Part shown: piece by piece, positions 1-10,884 of the stretch
Position numbering within the stretch: the first letter of the stretch is position 1
Layout of the letters: every line of letters begins with the position of its first letter
NCBI GenBank assembly: GCA_016584305.1
Contig: JACEEZ010013560.1
Location: 512,399 to 576,398 of the forward strand
From: Chionoecetes opilio
Lineage: Eukaryota > Arthropoda > Malacostraca > Decapoda > Majidae
DNA: 64,000 bases
Direction of reading: 5' to 3'
Notes under the pieces: model-generated
What the model was told of the DNA's origin: nothing
Seen by the model: only the letters and a program-made list of their open reading frames with translations
Databases searched by the model: none
Program-made: the position numbers and the translations under genes

Positions 1-99
1 CGGTGAAATTCAGGTAGATAATGATGGCGTGTTGATTTTTTTACTCCTTATGTTTCAGTGTCATTAAGGGTCGCTTCACTGCCTAAAGAAAGATAATGG

Positions 100-345
100 G
101 ATGATGATGATGAGGACGAAGAGGAGGAAGAGGGAGGAGGAGGAGGAGGAGGAGAGGAGGAGGAGGAGGAGGAGGAGGAGGAGGAGGAGGACGACGACGA
201 CGGCAAAAATGACGACAATAATTATAAAAATGCTGCTGCTGGTGATGATGATAATAATGATGATAAAAAAAATATAATGGTAATAATAATGATAATAATA
301 ACAATAATGAAAATAATAATAATAATAATTTTGTTGATAATAACA
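100..345. repeat. Degenerate trinucleotide repeat block
   Basis: Mixed GAT/GAG/GAC/AAT triplets run almost without interruption, first purine-rich (GAG) and then A/T-rich (AAT). A second AGT/AGC block follows at about 430-500. The low-complexity ORF on the minus strand here is a product of the repeat. Confidence 0.9.
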
Positions 346-1197
346 ATAATAATGTTAATAATGAAAAAGGAAAATAGACGAATCTCATCACTATTATTAT
401 CATTACCAACATCATAACAAAAAAACTAGTGGAGGCAGTATTAGTAGTAGAAGTAGAAGCAGCAGTAGTAGTAGTGGTGGTAGTGGGAGTGGCAGTATCA
501 ACAACAGCTTTAACGCGGCTATTGTAACAGTATTCATGGACACGTTTTATGGACACTTGGGTTGTGATGGGAGAGCAATGGATGGGACAAGAGTGGGTGG
601 TAATGGGAATAAATAATGTGAATTAATGTATGGGGGATTACTGAGTGGTGATGGGATATAATGAATGTATGGAGCATTAGTGTGTGGTAAAGAGGAGTTA
701 TAAGTAAGTGGTGAGAGGGGGTATTGAGGAATCATGGGTAGTGGTGGATGTGGTGGTGATGAATGCTGGTGGATAGGTTCTTTCAACAACTGTCTTTTTA
801 TTATAAACTTGGGTGCCTTACAAAATTTTTACCGCAATACAAGGTAACAGCCTTAAAACGTTTCCAAGTGTCAATTTTTCATATATGACGCAAGAAGCAT
901 TTTTGAGTTTGTTAAAGTACTCATTATGTTTGCCATTCATTTATACAAACCCTGAAAATATCTTTATGACTTTTGATTGGCATTATATAATGAAATTCTA
1001 GCAAAGTAAAACTCACATAAGCTCCTTAACTAGAAAAGCTGAATAAATTAATTCAAGTAACACTTTCTGGAATATGTGCGAGGCTGCCGAAGTCAGAATA
1101 AGCGACATCATCTGTGTTTTCTTTTTTCTCTCTCTTTCTCTTTTTTTTCTCTCTTTCTCTTCTTCTCTTTTTTCTCTCTCTCGACCACACCCTAAAA
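346..1197. other. Gene-free stretch with G-rich and CT-rich tracts
   Basis: Positions 545-785 are a G-rich degenerate tandem sequence built on TGGTGATGGG-like words. Positions 1118-1183 are a CT-rich tract. I see no coding family in the rest. Confidence 0.6.
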
Positions 1198-3440
1198 ATA
1201 AGGTCTCATAAGAAACATAAGAAAATATGGAAGCTACAAGAGGCCGTGAGACTTACACGTGGTAGTTCCTGTTCCTATATATATATACTACATACTTTCA
1301 TCTTTCATCCCCGTCCATAAAATTGTCTAGCCTCCTTTTAAAACTCCTTATTGACTCCGCACTAACTACCTGACGACTGGGTCCATTCCAATCATGTACC
1401 ATCCTCGTTGTGAACTAGTTTTTCCCTATTTTCTTTTTAAATTACGCATTTCTTGTTTCAATATCTTACTTCTTGTTCTACCCTGCTTACTAGCCGTAAG
1501 AACTTTTCATACATCTCCTTAATTGTATCCCTTTAACCACTTAAAAACTTCTATCAGAATTCCCCTTACTCTACGCCTCTCGAGTGAGTGTAAATTTAAT
1601 AGCTTAATAGCTTCAATCTCCTCTCATAACTAAAGTTACGTATCCCCTGTATAATTTTGGTCATCCTTCTTTGTACTGACTCTAACAAGGCTATATCCAT
1701 CCTGTAATACGAAGACCAAAATTGAAACGCATAGTCTAGGTGAGGTCTGACTCGAGCCAAATATTGCTATAGAATAACCTGAGCACCTCCACTTTTAACA
1801 CACCTGGTAATGAATCCTAAAACCCAATTAGTTCGTTTTCTAGATTTAACACATTGTTTCCCAGGACGGAGGTCTAAGCTTACCCTAACTCCCAATTTTC
1901 TCACCTTCTGATCTTTTCAGCGATACATTGCATATAATGTACCTATTATTACCAGGATTTTTCCTAACCAACTATTTTTTCCTCAGCGTGATTTTTCCTA
2001 CCAACATTAATTACGCTATATTTGTCAATATTAAATTCCATCTGCCACCTGACTACCCACTCGTTTAACTTACCTAAGTCTCCCTGCAATATGTTTACAT
2101 CAGATTGTGATATAAGAATCCTACCTACCTTAGTATCATCAGCAAACTTGCTGATATCACTGCTAATCCCATTATCTAAGTCGTTGATGTAAATCAAAAA
2201 TAGTAATGGTCCCAAAACAGACCCTTGTGGAACCCCACTTGTTACCCGCCCCCATTCACATTTAGAACCATTAATTGTAATCCTTTGCTGCTTATCACTT
2301 AGCCAAGATCTAATCCAACAAAGAACCTTCCCATCTATTCCATGTGCCTTAACCTTATTTAATAGTCTGTCATGTGGTACCTTGTCGAATACCTTACTAA
2401 AATCCAGCTATAGAATATCATAATCGTCATCATTATCTGCCGCTTCATAAACTTTCCTATAAAAACTCAATTAATTGGTGAGACATGACCTACCCTTGGT
2501 TAACCCATGTTGTGAATCATTTACCAAAGTATGCTTTTCTAAGTACTTTCTAATGTTATTTGCAATAACAAATTCAAATAATTTACCTACCACTGAAGTC
2601 AGACTATCGGGTCGATAATTTGACATAAGTCCTCTATCACCCTTCTTAAATATGGGGACTACATCACTTTTCCTCCACATTAACGGCACCTCCCCTAAAT
2701 CAACCGATTTCCTAAAAATGTGCACTTACAATACATTAACAATCTATTTGCATTATTTTAATACACTTGGATAACCTTCATCTGGTCCTGGTGTCTTAAG
2801 CTTCTTTATTCTATGTCTACCCTCTTCCACCATTTCCCTAGTTACATATATCAATCAATATCTTTGAGTCTCTCATCATCCTTTCCTCTAAACATCTGTT
2901 CACTATCAAGTACCATCTGCATAATATCCTGAGTAAAGCACTCAATAAATAATCTTTTAAAATATTACATATATCCACATCAGAGCTTACAATCTCCCCT
3001 TGATCTACTTTTAATGAATCCACCAATTCCCTACTTTTTGTCTTATAGACCTGAACAAATTCCTTAGGGTCGGTCTTTGACTGTCCAGCAACCTTAATCT
3101 CATAGTTCTTCTTTGCTGTTCTTGTTCACTTCTTGACTGTCCTAGCCATCACACTATAGTGCTCACTGCTCACCTGTCCTGCCTTAACCTTGTTAAAATG
3201 TCCTTTTTTAGTCCTGTGTTGTGTTCTCTCGCAGTCAACTCGCAGTCAACCATTTGGGATCGTTTTTCCTTGATTTTATCGCCCTATAAGGAATATTCTT
3301 TTTCAGACCTGTAATAAACTTGTTCACAAAGAATGTATACACCTCATCAGCACTGACCTCGCTGACTCCACCCTCCTTCCCGACCTCAGTCCTCACCACA
3401 CTCTCCATCCGACCCTAGTTAATCCCTTCCAGGTCTCAAA
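1198..3440 (-). mobile_element. LINE-A copy 1, CR1-like non-LTR retrotransposon, 5'-truncated
   Basis: The minus strand reads from the middle of ORF2 (about 3440) through the reverse transcriptase and 3' UTR to a terminus of CATAAGAA-like repeats at 1198-1220. Other copies of this family (5383, 15592) end in the same TTCTTATG octamer repeats, a hallmark of CR1-type 3' ends. The endonuclease half is missing, so the copy is 5'-truncated. Frameshifts and stops break the frame. Clade assignment rests on the C-terminal YEKRL...SLERRRVRGDLIE motif in copy 2 and on the octamer tail. Confidence 0.8.
1964..3026 (-). pseudogene. Reverse transcriptase fragment of LINE-A copy 1
   Basis: In order on the minus strand: a pre-RT segment (3026-2838), the fingers with IFKKGD and SNYRP-like motifs (2725-2600), a GLTKGRSC block (about 2490), GPLLFLIYINDL followed by the catalytic FADDTK motif (2215-2130), and the thumb start WQMEFNIDK (about 2050). 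The pieces lie in different frames, so this is a dead ORF2 of a non-LTR retrotransposon. It would have copied LINE RNA at nicked target DNA. Confidence in the family is high because the motif order is complete. Confidence 0.85.
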
Positions 3441-3894
3441 ATGGTATGACTGATACTTCCCAAACACTCAATGAACCACCACTATATATATCACCACAAT
3501 CACCACCATCACTACCACCACCCAACAACAACTCCGCCAGTCACCCCCCCTCCTTACTCCATCCTGACGGCAGCAAAACACACCCTGTCTGGCCATTGAG
3601 CAGCTCCCTATTGTTCTAGCAGCGGCTTGAACCCTCGGCGGCGGAGGACTAATCAAGGAAGGGACACAAGGCAACAATCTCAAGTCTGGAAAAAGATAGA
3701 AAGAAAAAATGTTCCTCCATTGTTCGAGAGACACGCATGAGCCCCCCTTCCCCCCGTGGATAGCCCGGGTCGATTAAGCGTCTGGGAAACAAAAGGTGAG
3801 GAAGGACGTGACCCTGACGCTGAAGGAGAGGAGTAATGAGTCAAGTAACAAGGCAGGTCAAGTGATGTGCTCAAGATGTCGAATGTTTTCCTGA
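3441..3894. other. Gene-free stretch
   Basis: Contains a short ACC/ACT-rich run (about 3475-3530) and unique-looking sequence. No protein family recognised on either strand. Confidence 0.5.
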
Positions 3895-3917
3895 CACACA
3901 CACACACACACACCTAT

Positions 3918-3956
<39 letters not shown>

Positions 3957-4000
3957 TCCACACACACAAACACCTATCCACACACACACACACACACGGC
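3895..4000. repeat. (CA)n microsatellite with CCTATC interruptions
   Basis: CA dinucleotides are interrupted three times by CCTATCCACAC, giving a higher-order minisatellite. Confidence 0.95.
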
Positions 4001-4003
4001 GAG

Positions 4004-4060
4004 TGCTCCGTAGTGCAGTGGTTAGCACGCCGCTCTAGTCCAGCAGCCATGGGGTGGAAC
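4004..4060 (+). repeat. tRNA-derived SINE head (degenerate)
   Basis: TAGTGCAGTGGTTAGCACGC (4011-4030) matches a Pol III A box and D arm. GGGGTGGAACC (about 4051-4061) is a weak B-box position. The acceptor strands do not pair, so it is a SINE remnant and not a tRNA gene. Confidence 0.5.
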
Positions 4061-4647
4061 CTTGGAATTTGTGGTGCATAATTGTTCTCTGCGGATTTTG
4101 ATCACTGAGTGTGCCATTAATAAGAATCCGTCCGGTGCAATTATGGCACCCTTGAGCATTTTGAGAAATTATAGATGGCGGCTAATATACATAATACACC
4201 AACGTAGTAATGGTTTTATATTGATAACTTCCTTAATATTTGACTTACAACAGTCAGTTTGGTGTCTAACCATAGGTTTTTGTGGTCAAGGAATCCAATA
4301 ACACCAATGAAATTACAATAGACACTTTTATTTTTACGGTCTGAAAAATAGACGGTCTGTTAAACTAATAATACATAACAAAAAATAAGATTAAACTATC
4401 CAATTAGACTGGAGAAAGTACAATAACAATATTTCTGAATACCCAATCTAAGATGGCCCCAAAAATGGGTAGTGTATACATTAACATATTTACAGAGAAT
4501 AATCAGCTTTATATCCACAGAATTTCATGAATCCAAGGGATTAAGCTAATCTATTCCCACTAGAACATAACAAAATACACAAGTGTCTTAGAGACGAGAT
4601 CTATTGCAGTAGCGTCCAATGAGGAAACTCTCATATAATCAAACACA
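4061..4647. other. Noncoding flank downstream of PIN-nuclease element 1
   Basis: A/T-rich sequence with no coding family. AAGATGGCCCC at about 4451 resembles the ATGGCCGCC words found behind element 3 (46610, 46770), so part of this may be the element's 3' noncoding region. That link is tentative. Confidence 0.4.
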
Positions 4648-5382
4648 TCAGTCATCACTGTCATCCTCATCATTACTTTCATCTTCATCCGAGTCATTGG
4701 CATCCTCTATCCGTTGTTTCAGCAATGTCCAGCGATTCCGACATGTTCTTATTTCTGCTCGACAGCGACAAAAAGCAGAACAGGACATCTGACCAGCCAC
4801 ACGTCCACACCTCTCAGTTGAGCATGCTGTTTCGCTTGAGCAGCCACATTGGATCAGCTTCATAACAGCTGCTGGAGCAATTTTCGTTTGTGGTGGGAGG
4901 GTCACTGGCATTAATACACCGAAATCGTCATCAGATACCCAGCCGTTCTCCAGAGGGTCCATATCTGGTGCCTCGCCAGTCAGTGCCGACCTCAAAAGGC
5001 ATGCTTGAAAATGTGCCCTTTTCACGTTCTTGACAAACGCTTCACTTGTTGGAGGAAGAGTCTTCAGTTGGTGAACTGACGCAGCACTTTTTCTGCCCAT
5101 GCTGGAGATCCAATGTCTGTATCGGATATCTGACATGCTGTCGTTTGGTCCAACTTTCTCTCCATAGCATGCTGCGATAAACTGGGTTGCTTCTCGAATT
5201 ATTGTCTCAGTGTTGGGCTTCAGGTTGTCCTAATATATCCTAATGTCCTAAGCATAGGACATTAAATGTCCTATGCTGTCCAGTTTATATCCTCCCTTTA
5301 GGACTTTTATTGCTTTGATTTTTCCAATTCCAAAATAGCAACCAACTGTGTCGCATCCTGTCAACGCATGTGCTGCCAGCAG
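4648..5382 (-). pseudogene. PIN/XPG-type transposon ORF, copy 1, C-terminal half
   Basis: Read on the minus strand from the insertion breakpoint at 5382, the sequence resumes a PIN-fold (XPG/FEN1-like) nuclease at its ALTGCDTVG motif (about 5371-5341). It continues through a linker with stops (about 5230) into an open 162-codon segment (5136-4648). That segment has TLPPTSEAF and KRAHFQACL blocks and a Cys-rich tail (QCGCSSETACSTERCG then CSAFCRCRAEIRTC), ending in an acidic Asp/Glu tail. This nuclease plus CXC-like tail is the C-terminus of a widespread invertebrate mobile-element ORF, probably AcademX-like (inferred). Its missing N-terminal part of the PIN domain is at 6499-6975. Confidence 0.7.
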
Positions 5383-5917
5383 CTAGAACATAAGAACATA
5401 AGAAAGTAAGGAAGCTACACGAGGTCGTGAGACCTACACGAGGTAGTTCCTGTTACCCAACTCTACCTATATCCACCTCTCTTCCCCATCCATGAATTTA
5501 TCCAGACTCCTTTTAAAGACCCCAATAGACTCCGCATTGACCACCTGCGACTTAGTCCATGCCAATCATTCACCACCCTATTTGTGAACCGGTTTCTCCC
5601 AATTTCCTTTTTTAAATCTACGCTTTTCCAGCTTGAATCCGTTACTTCTCGTTCTACCCTGCTTACTAACCTTAAGAACTTTTCCTACATCGCCTATAGT
5701 GTATCCCTTTATCCACTTAAAAACTTCTATCAAATCGCCCCTTACTCTACGCCTCTCGAGTGAGTGTAAATTTAATAGTTTCAATCTCTTCTCATAACTA
5801 AAGTTACGCATTCCATGAATCATTTTGGTCATCCTTCCTTCCTTCTCTGCACTGATTCTAACAAGGCAATATCCATCCCGTAATACGGAGACCAAAACTG
5901 AACCGCATAGTCTAGGT
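5383..5917 (-). mobile_element. LINE-A copy 2 (3' end of ORF2 and 3' UTR)
   Basis: Homologous to LINE-A copy 1 until about 5917, where copy 1 continues with different sequence. Codes (5895-5578) for the C-terminal RT tail with NFSYEKRLKLLNLHSLERRR and RGDLIEVFKWIKGY blocks. It ends at 5383 with tandem TTCTTATG octamers on the minus strand. It is the 3' partner of the NSE4 chimera. Confidence 0.8.
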
Positions 5918-5979
5918 ATTTATCCTTATTCATTATTACCTTTCACCTGAGACTTGTAACCCAACGCTGCTCCCGTGCC

Positions 5980-6498
5980 TGCCTATCGTCTCTTCCTGGA
6001 GGTTGTTTTCATGGGTGGGATCATGGCTCGGGTGATCTTGAACTCCTTGATGAGGTCCTGCCACTCCACCAAGTCCATGGACAATATGCACTGCTTGTCC
6101 TGGCCTGGCACGCCAACCCCAATGGTCTGTGAGGGACGGATGACGGGCAGGCCATCCTCTTCTATGATATCTGCAAACTGTTCCCGCACGAGCAGACTGA
6201 CGTGGAAAAGATTCTCCGTGATGCGGGTGAAGCTGGCGGGATCCACTACAAAGTTAAAGAAGGGCAGCGGGGTGTTGTCTGCCTCCCCATAACAGTCCTT
6301 GAGCGCCTTGCAGATCCAGGACACAGCCTCGGCCTCTTCCTCGCCCTGGTGGTCTACTAAAGCTGTCACCTGCGTTGCCTCCCTCCTGGCCGTATCCTCT
6401 GAGTCTTTCTTCTTTTGTTTGATCTTTTGCTTGATCTGAGGACGCTCCCAATCCACAGCGCTGAAGAATGGTTCTATCCCCGGCGTGCTTCTATACTG
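5980..6498 (-). pseudogene. NSE4: NSE4 C-terminal domain retrocopy (SMC5/6 complex kleisin)
   Basis: About 171 codons, open to a natural stop at 5980-5982. Within the fused frame starting at 6891, residues 144-170 carry the lysine-rich SAVDWERPQIKQKIKQK block, and residues 206-236 carry the diagnostic NTPLPFFNFVVDPASFTR and NLFHVSLLVR core. These are followed by DGLPVIRPSQ and the VEWQDLIKEFKI helix, in the order of the Nse4 C-terminal winged-helix domain. In the family this domain binds the SMC5 head region and supports DNA repair. No intron interrupts it and the kleisin N-terminus is absent. It is fused in frame downstream of transposon codons and followed by LINE sequence, so I read it as a processed, 5'-truncated copy. 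Its intact frame suggests a recent event or selection; the first is more likely. Confidence 0.8.
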
Positions 6499-6975
6499 TT
6501 GTGGGACAATAGCCTGGTGTTTTATTAAGGTGTCTCCAATGTTCACTGAAGTCCTTTCAGGAGAAGTCGGTTCCATGACAAGGCATGCAGAGAGTTGACA
6601 GTAGTGGTAGTAATGAACAAGCAATACAAACACGTCTGTGTCATCTGAGATTACTTTAATAGTCTTTCTGGTGTTAGAAACAAACTGGACAACCTGGTAT
6701 GGAATGATGACGTCTGCTTCCTCATGGTTAGTTTGTAAATCTGATCTCTTCACTCGTACACCTTGCCAGACTTCAACAGGAGTATCAGCTTTCCCTGTGA
6801 CAACAAGTCTGTTTGGTAACCCGAGTCCTTGCGTTTTATCTAGAAGTTCCTCAGTGATCATTTCAATGAGCTGCTCCTTGTTGTGTGCCACATTGAGAAC
6901 AACGTCTCGGGAGGGAATTGGCGTTGTCAGCGTAATGACATGTTCCTTGCAATGCTGTACTCCAGCAGATCATGC
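6499..6975 (-). pseudogene. PIN/XPG-type transposon ORF, copy 1, N-terminal part of the nuclease
   Basis: The frame is open from about 6960 (TTPIPSRDVVLNV) through a Met at 6891 to the insertion point. It carries the acidic PIN motifs HEEADVII (residues 56-63 from that Met) and SDDTDVFVLLVHYYH (82-96). It continues to KHQAIVPQ, where the chimeric retro-insert begins in frame. XPG/FEN1-like PIN nucleases use such Asp/Glu clusters to hold metal ions. Joined in register with 5382-4648 it is clearly one interrupted domain. Upstream of 6975 there are stops and no N-terminal half. Confidence 0.7.
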
Positions 6976-7683
6976 AGCCCTTGTGCTGCTCTTGATGCTT
7001 TTCTTGTGATATTTGTCAAACACTACAAATACGTAAACAAAATAGAGAATAATAATTTCATACAAAATAGAATCCCATAAATAGAAAACTACATAAGATA
7101 ACAAAATGACTAAAAACACCCCAGTGTAAGCCTTAAAAATCACCGTTGCATTGCACAGTATATCACTAAATATCAACACTAATTGATAGAAACAACAGAC
7201 AAACAGCAATTCGATACTAAAACAAAATTGCCGCTGTTTGTTTTGGCTTACCCATGTCCATATTTATGACGCGGCAGCATGTACATATGTATCAGTAAAA
7301 GGAAAAGGTCAAAGTCAGCTCGTCGAATTTCATTTTCACGCCAAAAATGGTTACCTTTTGACCTCCTATGACCTTATTGTTGACGAAATACATATATCAT
7401 TAGTTTGAGGTGATAGCTAATCAATACGAACATTTTGGTAGTAAAAACATTGTCAAAGGTCTGTACATGTGTGATCTATGCCCGTTTATTATTACCCCTA
7501 CCTCAATTTTTCTGTCCCAAACAGTGATTTCCATTCCTATCTTCAGTCGTCATTTTTAGCAAAATGCTCAAGGATGCAAAAGTTGCACCCGACAGATTCC
7601 AAAACTAGAGGTTTCAGGCTATCAATATCCGCAAAGAACAATTATGCACCACAAATTCAAAGGTTCGGCCTAAATATGGGGTT
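6976..7683. other. Gene-free A/T-rich stretch
   Basis: No protein family recognised. The minus-strand hydrophobic ORF (7209-6970) is A/T-biased and unsupported. Confidence 0.5.
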
Positions 7684-7850
7684 TGGCCAACAGACTACTC
7701 GCTTCACAACCGAGAAGTCCCGTGTTCAATCCCCGGGTGGAGCGAAGAAAGATGGGCGGTCTCCTTAAGGCTTAAAACCTGAACCCCTGTCCACCTAGCA
7801 CTGAATGGATACCGGGTGTTAGCCGGGGGGCATATTCTCCAATTCTGGAA
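7684..7850 (+). repeat. tRNA-derived SINE
   Basis: A degenerate A-box region near 7684 is followed by a good B box (GTGTTCAATCC, 7722-7732) and then by a typical SINE body with TGGGCGGTCTCC, CCCCTGTCCACC and GGATACCGGGTGTTAG words. No tRNA acceptor pairing is visible. Confidence 0.6.
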
Positions 7851-8389
7851 AAGTGCGTCAAACCCACTCTTGAACACGTCACGTTGTTACGTTGAGTTAC
7901 AGTTAGGTTAGATTAGGTTTCATCAATGACGTACTAGAGAATTTGTGTGGGAATCATAACGACGGTATTTTCGAGAAAATCCTATGGTTAGTTTCGAAGC
8001 CAAAGCCAGGCGTCTTTACCAGGTGTAGATGAGCTTTTCCAGACATGGAGAATATGCAAAGAAGCAAATATATACAAATGTAGATATGGAGATGGGGCCA
8101 TACGTGTGTAGCTTGTTACTCTTTTCTGTCTTGTTGTTTAAAGGTATCAGGGGTCAACCCATGTTACTTACAGAGTCAATGATCTGTAGGGGTGATTGGC
8201 AATGATGCCTCTCTTGAGAGGCATGAGAGTAAGTTGCTTCCCTGCACAGAGGGGTGTTGCGGATCCCTTACCATCTAAGGTGGTAGTGGATAAATGTGGT
8301 CGAGCGGTTTTAAGTAAGGCTTCCAGATTTAACTAATGTATAAGAATCGTAAGCGCCAAGGAATCGAGTAAGACCATATACTATTATAA
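7851..8389. other. Gene-free stretch
   Basis: Nothing recognised. A tRNA-Leu-like A box at about 8299 lacks a partner B box. Confidence 0.4.
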
Positions 8390-8448
8390 ATATATATATA
8401 TATATATATTACAGACAAGATGATATATATATATATTATATATATATA

Positions 8449-8503
<55 letters not shown>
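8390..8503. repeat. (TA)n microsatellite, left of Tigger-like element
   Basis: TA dinucleotides with short interruptions (8410-8422) run up to the terminal CAGT of the transposon at 8504. Confidence 0.95.
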
Positions 8504-8506
<3 letters not shown>

Positions 8507-10748
8507 TATACCCTCTCTAATTCGAACCCGTATGATTCGAACTCAGGATTAATAATACATAGTTATAAAAGAGTAAAAGAAATTAGCGTGAGAAATATCA
8601 TAAAAGTTACAATATGTAAAGTTGTGCTGCAGACACAGTGTTATTTAACTTAGGAGATAAAGTTTTAATATACAATGACTAATATTCTTAAGCTTACGTT
8701 AACATTATCAATAATTTTAAAATCTTCTGGATTCAGCAAAACACCACAAATCCCAGTGTGCTCCCTTACCGCTGAGTGAGGAGGGGAACCGAGTATCCGG
8801 CCCGTCCTGCTCGACTGACCTCTATGTTCATCGACTCGTGTTTTGCTCGCAGAGAGCCTTCGGTCGTTCTCTTCCTACTGAAGATCCGTTTCCCTTCGAA
8901 CACGCCTATTTCTGATGTTGAACTCAGGATTATTCGACCTGTTTCAGGCCAAGTTCAAATTTTTCAACAACTTTCCAACCTTCCATAATCAGAACTGAAA
9001 TTCGAATTTTCAGAGTTTTATGCAGCATCTTCCATCTCCTCTGTGCCATCCATTTCGTCAGCATGTAAACATCACCTCCAACCATAGACCACTGTATACC
9101 TGGACTGCGCACGGAATATCGGCCTGTCGCACAAGGGCCCGAAGTCGGAGGGCCGCTCGGATTCATATATATATATATATATATACGGATCATATAGACT
9201 GGTTTATGAGTATATATGATATACTGTAATCTTCGTAAATGTTTGTTCTATAATATTATCAAATAAAAAACAGTAAAACACGCTAAAGAAATGCCATTAC
9301 GAGACTATGAAGAAATATGCATGAACTTAATATTCACTTCAACTCTTCGCCATTTAAAACTTTGCGAGTCAACTTTTATCATGAAGGGTATCAATAGAAG
9401 CGCAATTTTATTAGCTTTCCATTGCTATATTTCGTTATCTGATAAATTAATTAGAACCATGCATAAATTAGCGTTAACTAAATAAATAAAATCATCAATC
9501 GGGTAATTTACCCGATTGATGAGGTTATTTATTTTGTCAACACTAATTTATACATGGTACTAATTCATTTATCAGAAAACGAAATATATAAGAAAATAAA
9601 TAACATCATCAATCGGGAAAATTACCCGATTGATGATTTTATTTATTTATTTAACGCTAATTTATGCATGGTTCTAATTAATTATCAGATAACGAAATAC
9701 ATCAATGGAAAGCTAATAAAATTGCGCTTCTATTGATACCCTTCATGATAAAAGTTGACTCGCAAAGTTTTAAATGGCGAAGAGTTAAGTGAATATTAAG
9801 TTCATGCATATTTCTTCATAGTCTCGTAATGGCATTTCTTTAGCGTGTTTTACTGTTTTTTATTTGATAATATTATAGAACAAACATTTACGAAGATTAC
9901 AGTATACCATATATACTTATAAACCAGTCTATATGATAGTCCATAGACCACTATATTTCTTTGTCGGGCGCCCCGCGGGCCCCTATGCAGCCCCGCAATT
10001 CAAAACATTGTCGCGTGAACAGTCCAGGTATACAGTGGTTTATGCCTCCAACACATTAAACACCTCAAGCACTGAAGACCTTACCTTACAAATCCCCAGA
10101 GAGACACCTGCTAGGGCTGCGTTCAGTAGCGGTCATCCCCCCGCACTCTCCCTACTGAACGCTTCACAATTTACATTGCTACCAAGATAGCAGCTGCCGA
10201 AATTAATCTCTGGCTATTCTTATTGTTGAAGAATAACTTGCTGATGACCCTGTATTTGATGCAGCAGAAGTTATAGCAGCAGGAAATGAATGCCTCCTTG
10301 AAGGAGGCAAGAAGAGGAGAGTAAAGAGCAGAAGCTTTCTTTTCCTTTTGTTTACATACCCTTATTATGTTGCGAGCTGGCAACTCAGAAGCGATCCACC
10401 TCCCAGCTGGGCTGTAGTGCGAGGGTAGCTTGCAATAGGCATACTGTATGCCTACATCACCGTGCTACTCCCTGTGTACCTGTGCGCGTTGCAATACTTA
10501 ACGCAGCCCTTCCCTGAAGACGGTATCAGTGACGCTTGAGTGCTCAGTGTACAATAGTACTGCATTTCTAGACTTCATTATTAGCTATGTCTTGGTGAGT
10601 ACAAGTAATACAATCTGTGCTACTTGGGCATGTTTGAGTGAGTTCTTATTGTGTGGGAGGGCTAAAGGTAACCATCGGATTATTCGGACTTTCGGCTAAT
10701 TTGACCCAGGCCTCCCCCCAATTTGATCGAATTATAGAAGGTTTACTG
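8504..10748. mobile_element. Tigger/pogo-like DNA transposon remnant
   Basis: The left end CAGTATACCCTCTCTAATTC and the complement of the right end CAGTAAACCTTCTATAATTC match at most positions and begin with the CAGT typical of Tigger/pogo termini. TA precedes the left end, and the right end sits next to the second (TA)n. The element is about 1.28 kb once the nested hAT foldback and its TSD are removed. Some codons between 10230 and 10330 look protein-like, but I do not see an intact transposase or a DDE triad. Confidence 0.55.
9083..10044 (+). mobile_element. hAT-like foldback MITE, copy 1 (962 bp)
   Basis: Termini are CATAGACCACTGTATACCTG and its near-perfect complement. They are flanked by a perfect 8-bp target-site duplication CCTCCAAC (9075-9082 and 10045-10052), which suggests hAT. 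Almost the whole element is a long inverted repeat. The centre holds two separate perfect palindromes (about 9496-9524 and 9609-9638) built on ATCAATCGGGTAA. No coding capacity. It interrupts the Tigger-like element. Confidence 0.85.
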
Positions 10749-10749
10749 G

Positions 10750-10873
<124 letters not shown>

Positions 10874-10884
10874 TTATTTATTTA

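Larger units (their letters stand above)
5383..6498 (-). mobile_element. Chimeric retro-insertion: NSE4 cDNA joined to a LINE-A 3' end
   Basis: A single 1.1-kb insert splits the PIN nuclease of element 1. Reading it on the minus strand gives an intronless NSE4 C-terminal coding segment, its stop, about 60 nt of presumed 3' UTR, and then LINE-A 3' sequence ending in the family's octamer repeats. The transposon frame resumes on both sides (AIVPQ at 6510-6499, LLAAHALTG from 5382). A host mRNA 5' to a LINE 3' end is the arrangement expected when reverse transcriptase switches templates during target-primed reverse transcription. No clear target-site duplication is visible, as is common for CR1-like elements. 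Confidence 0.7.

Noticed and set aside
6638..7009. 123-codon plus-strand ORF opposite the PIN nuclease
   Set aside because: It is a shadow of the minus-strand coding sequence with no recognisable motifs.
8290..8375. tRNA-Leu/Ser-like sequence (GTGGTCGAGCGGTTTTAAG)
   Set aside because: A plausible A box, but no matching B box, anticodon stem or acceptor pairing.
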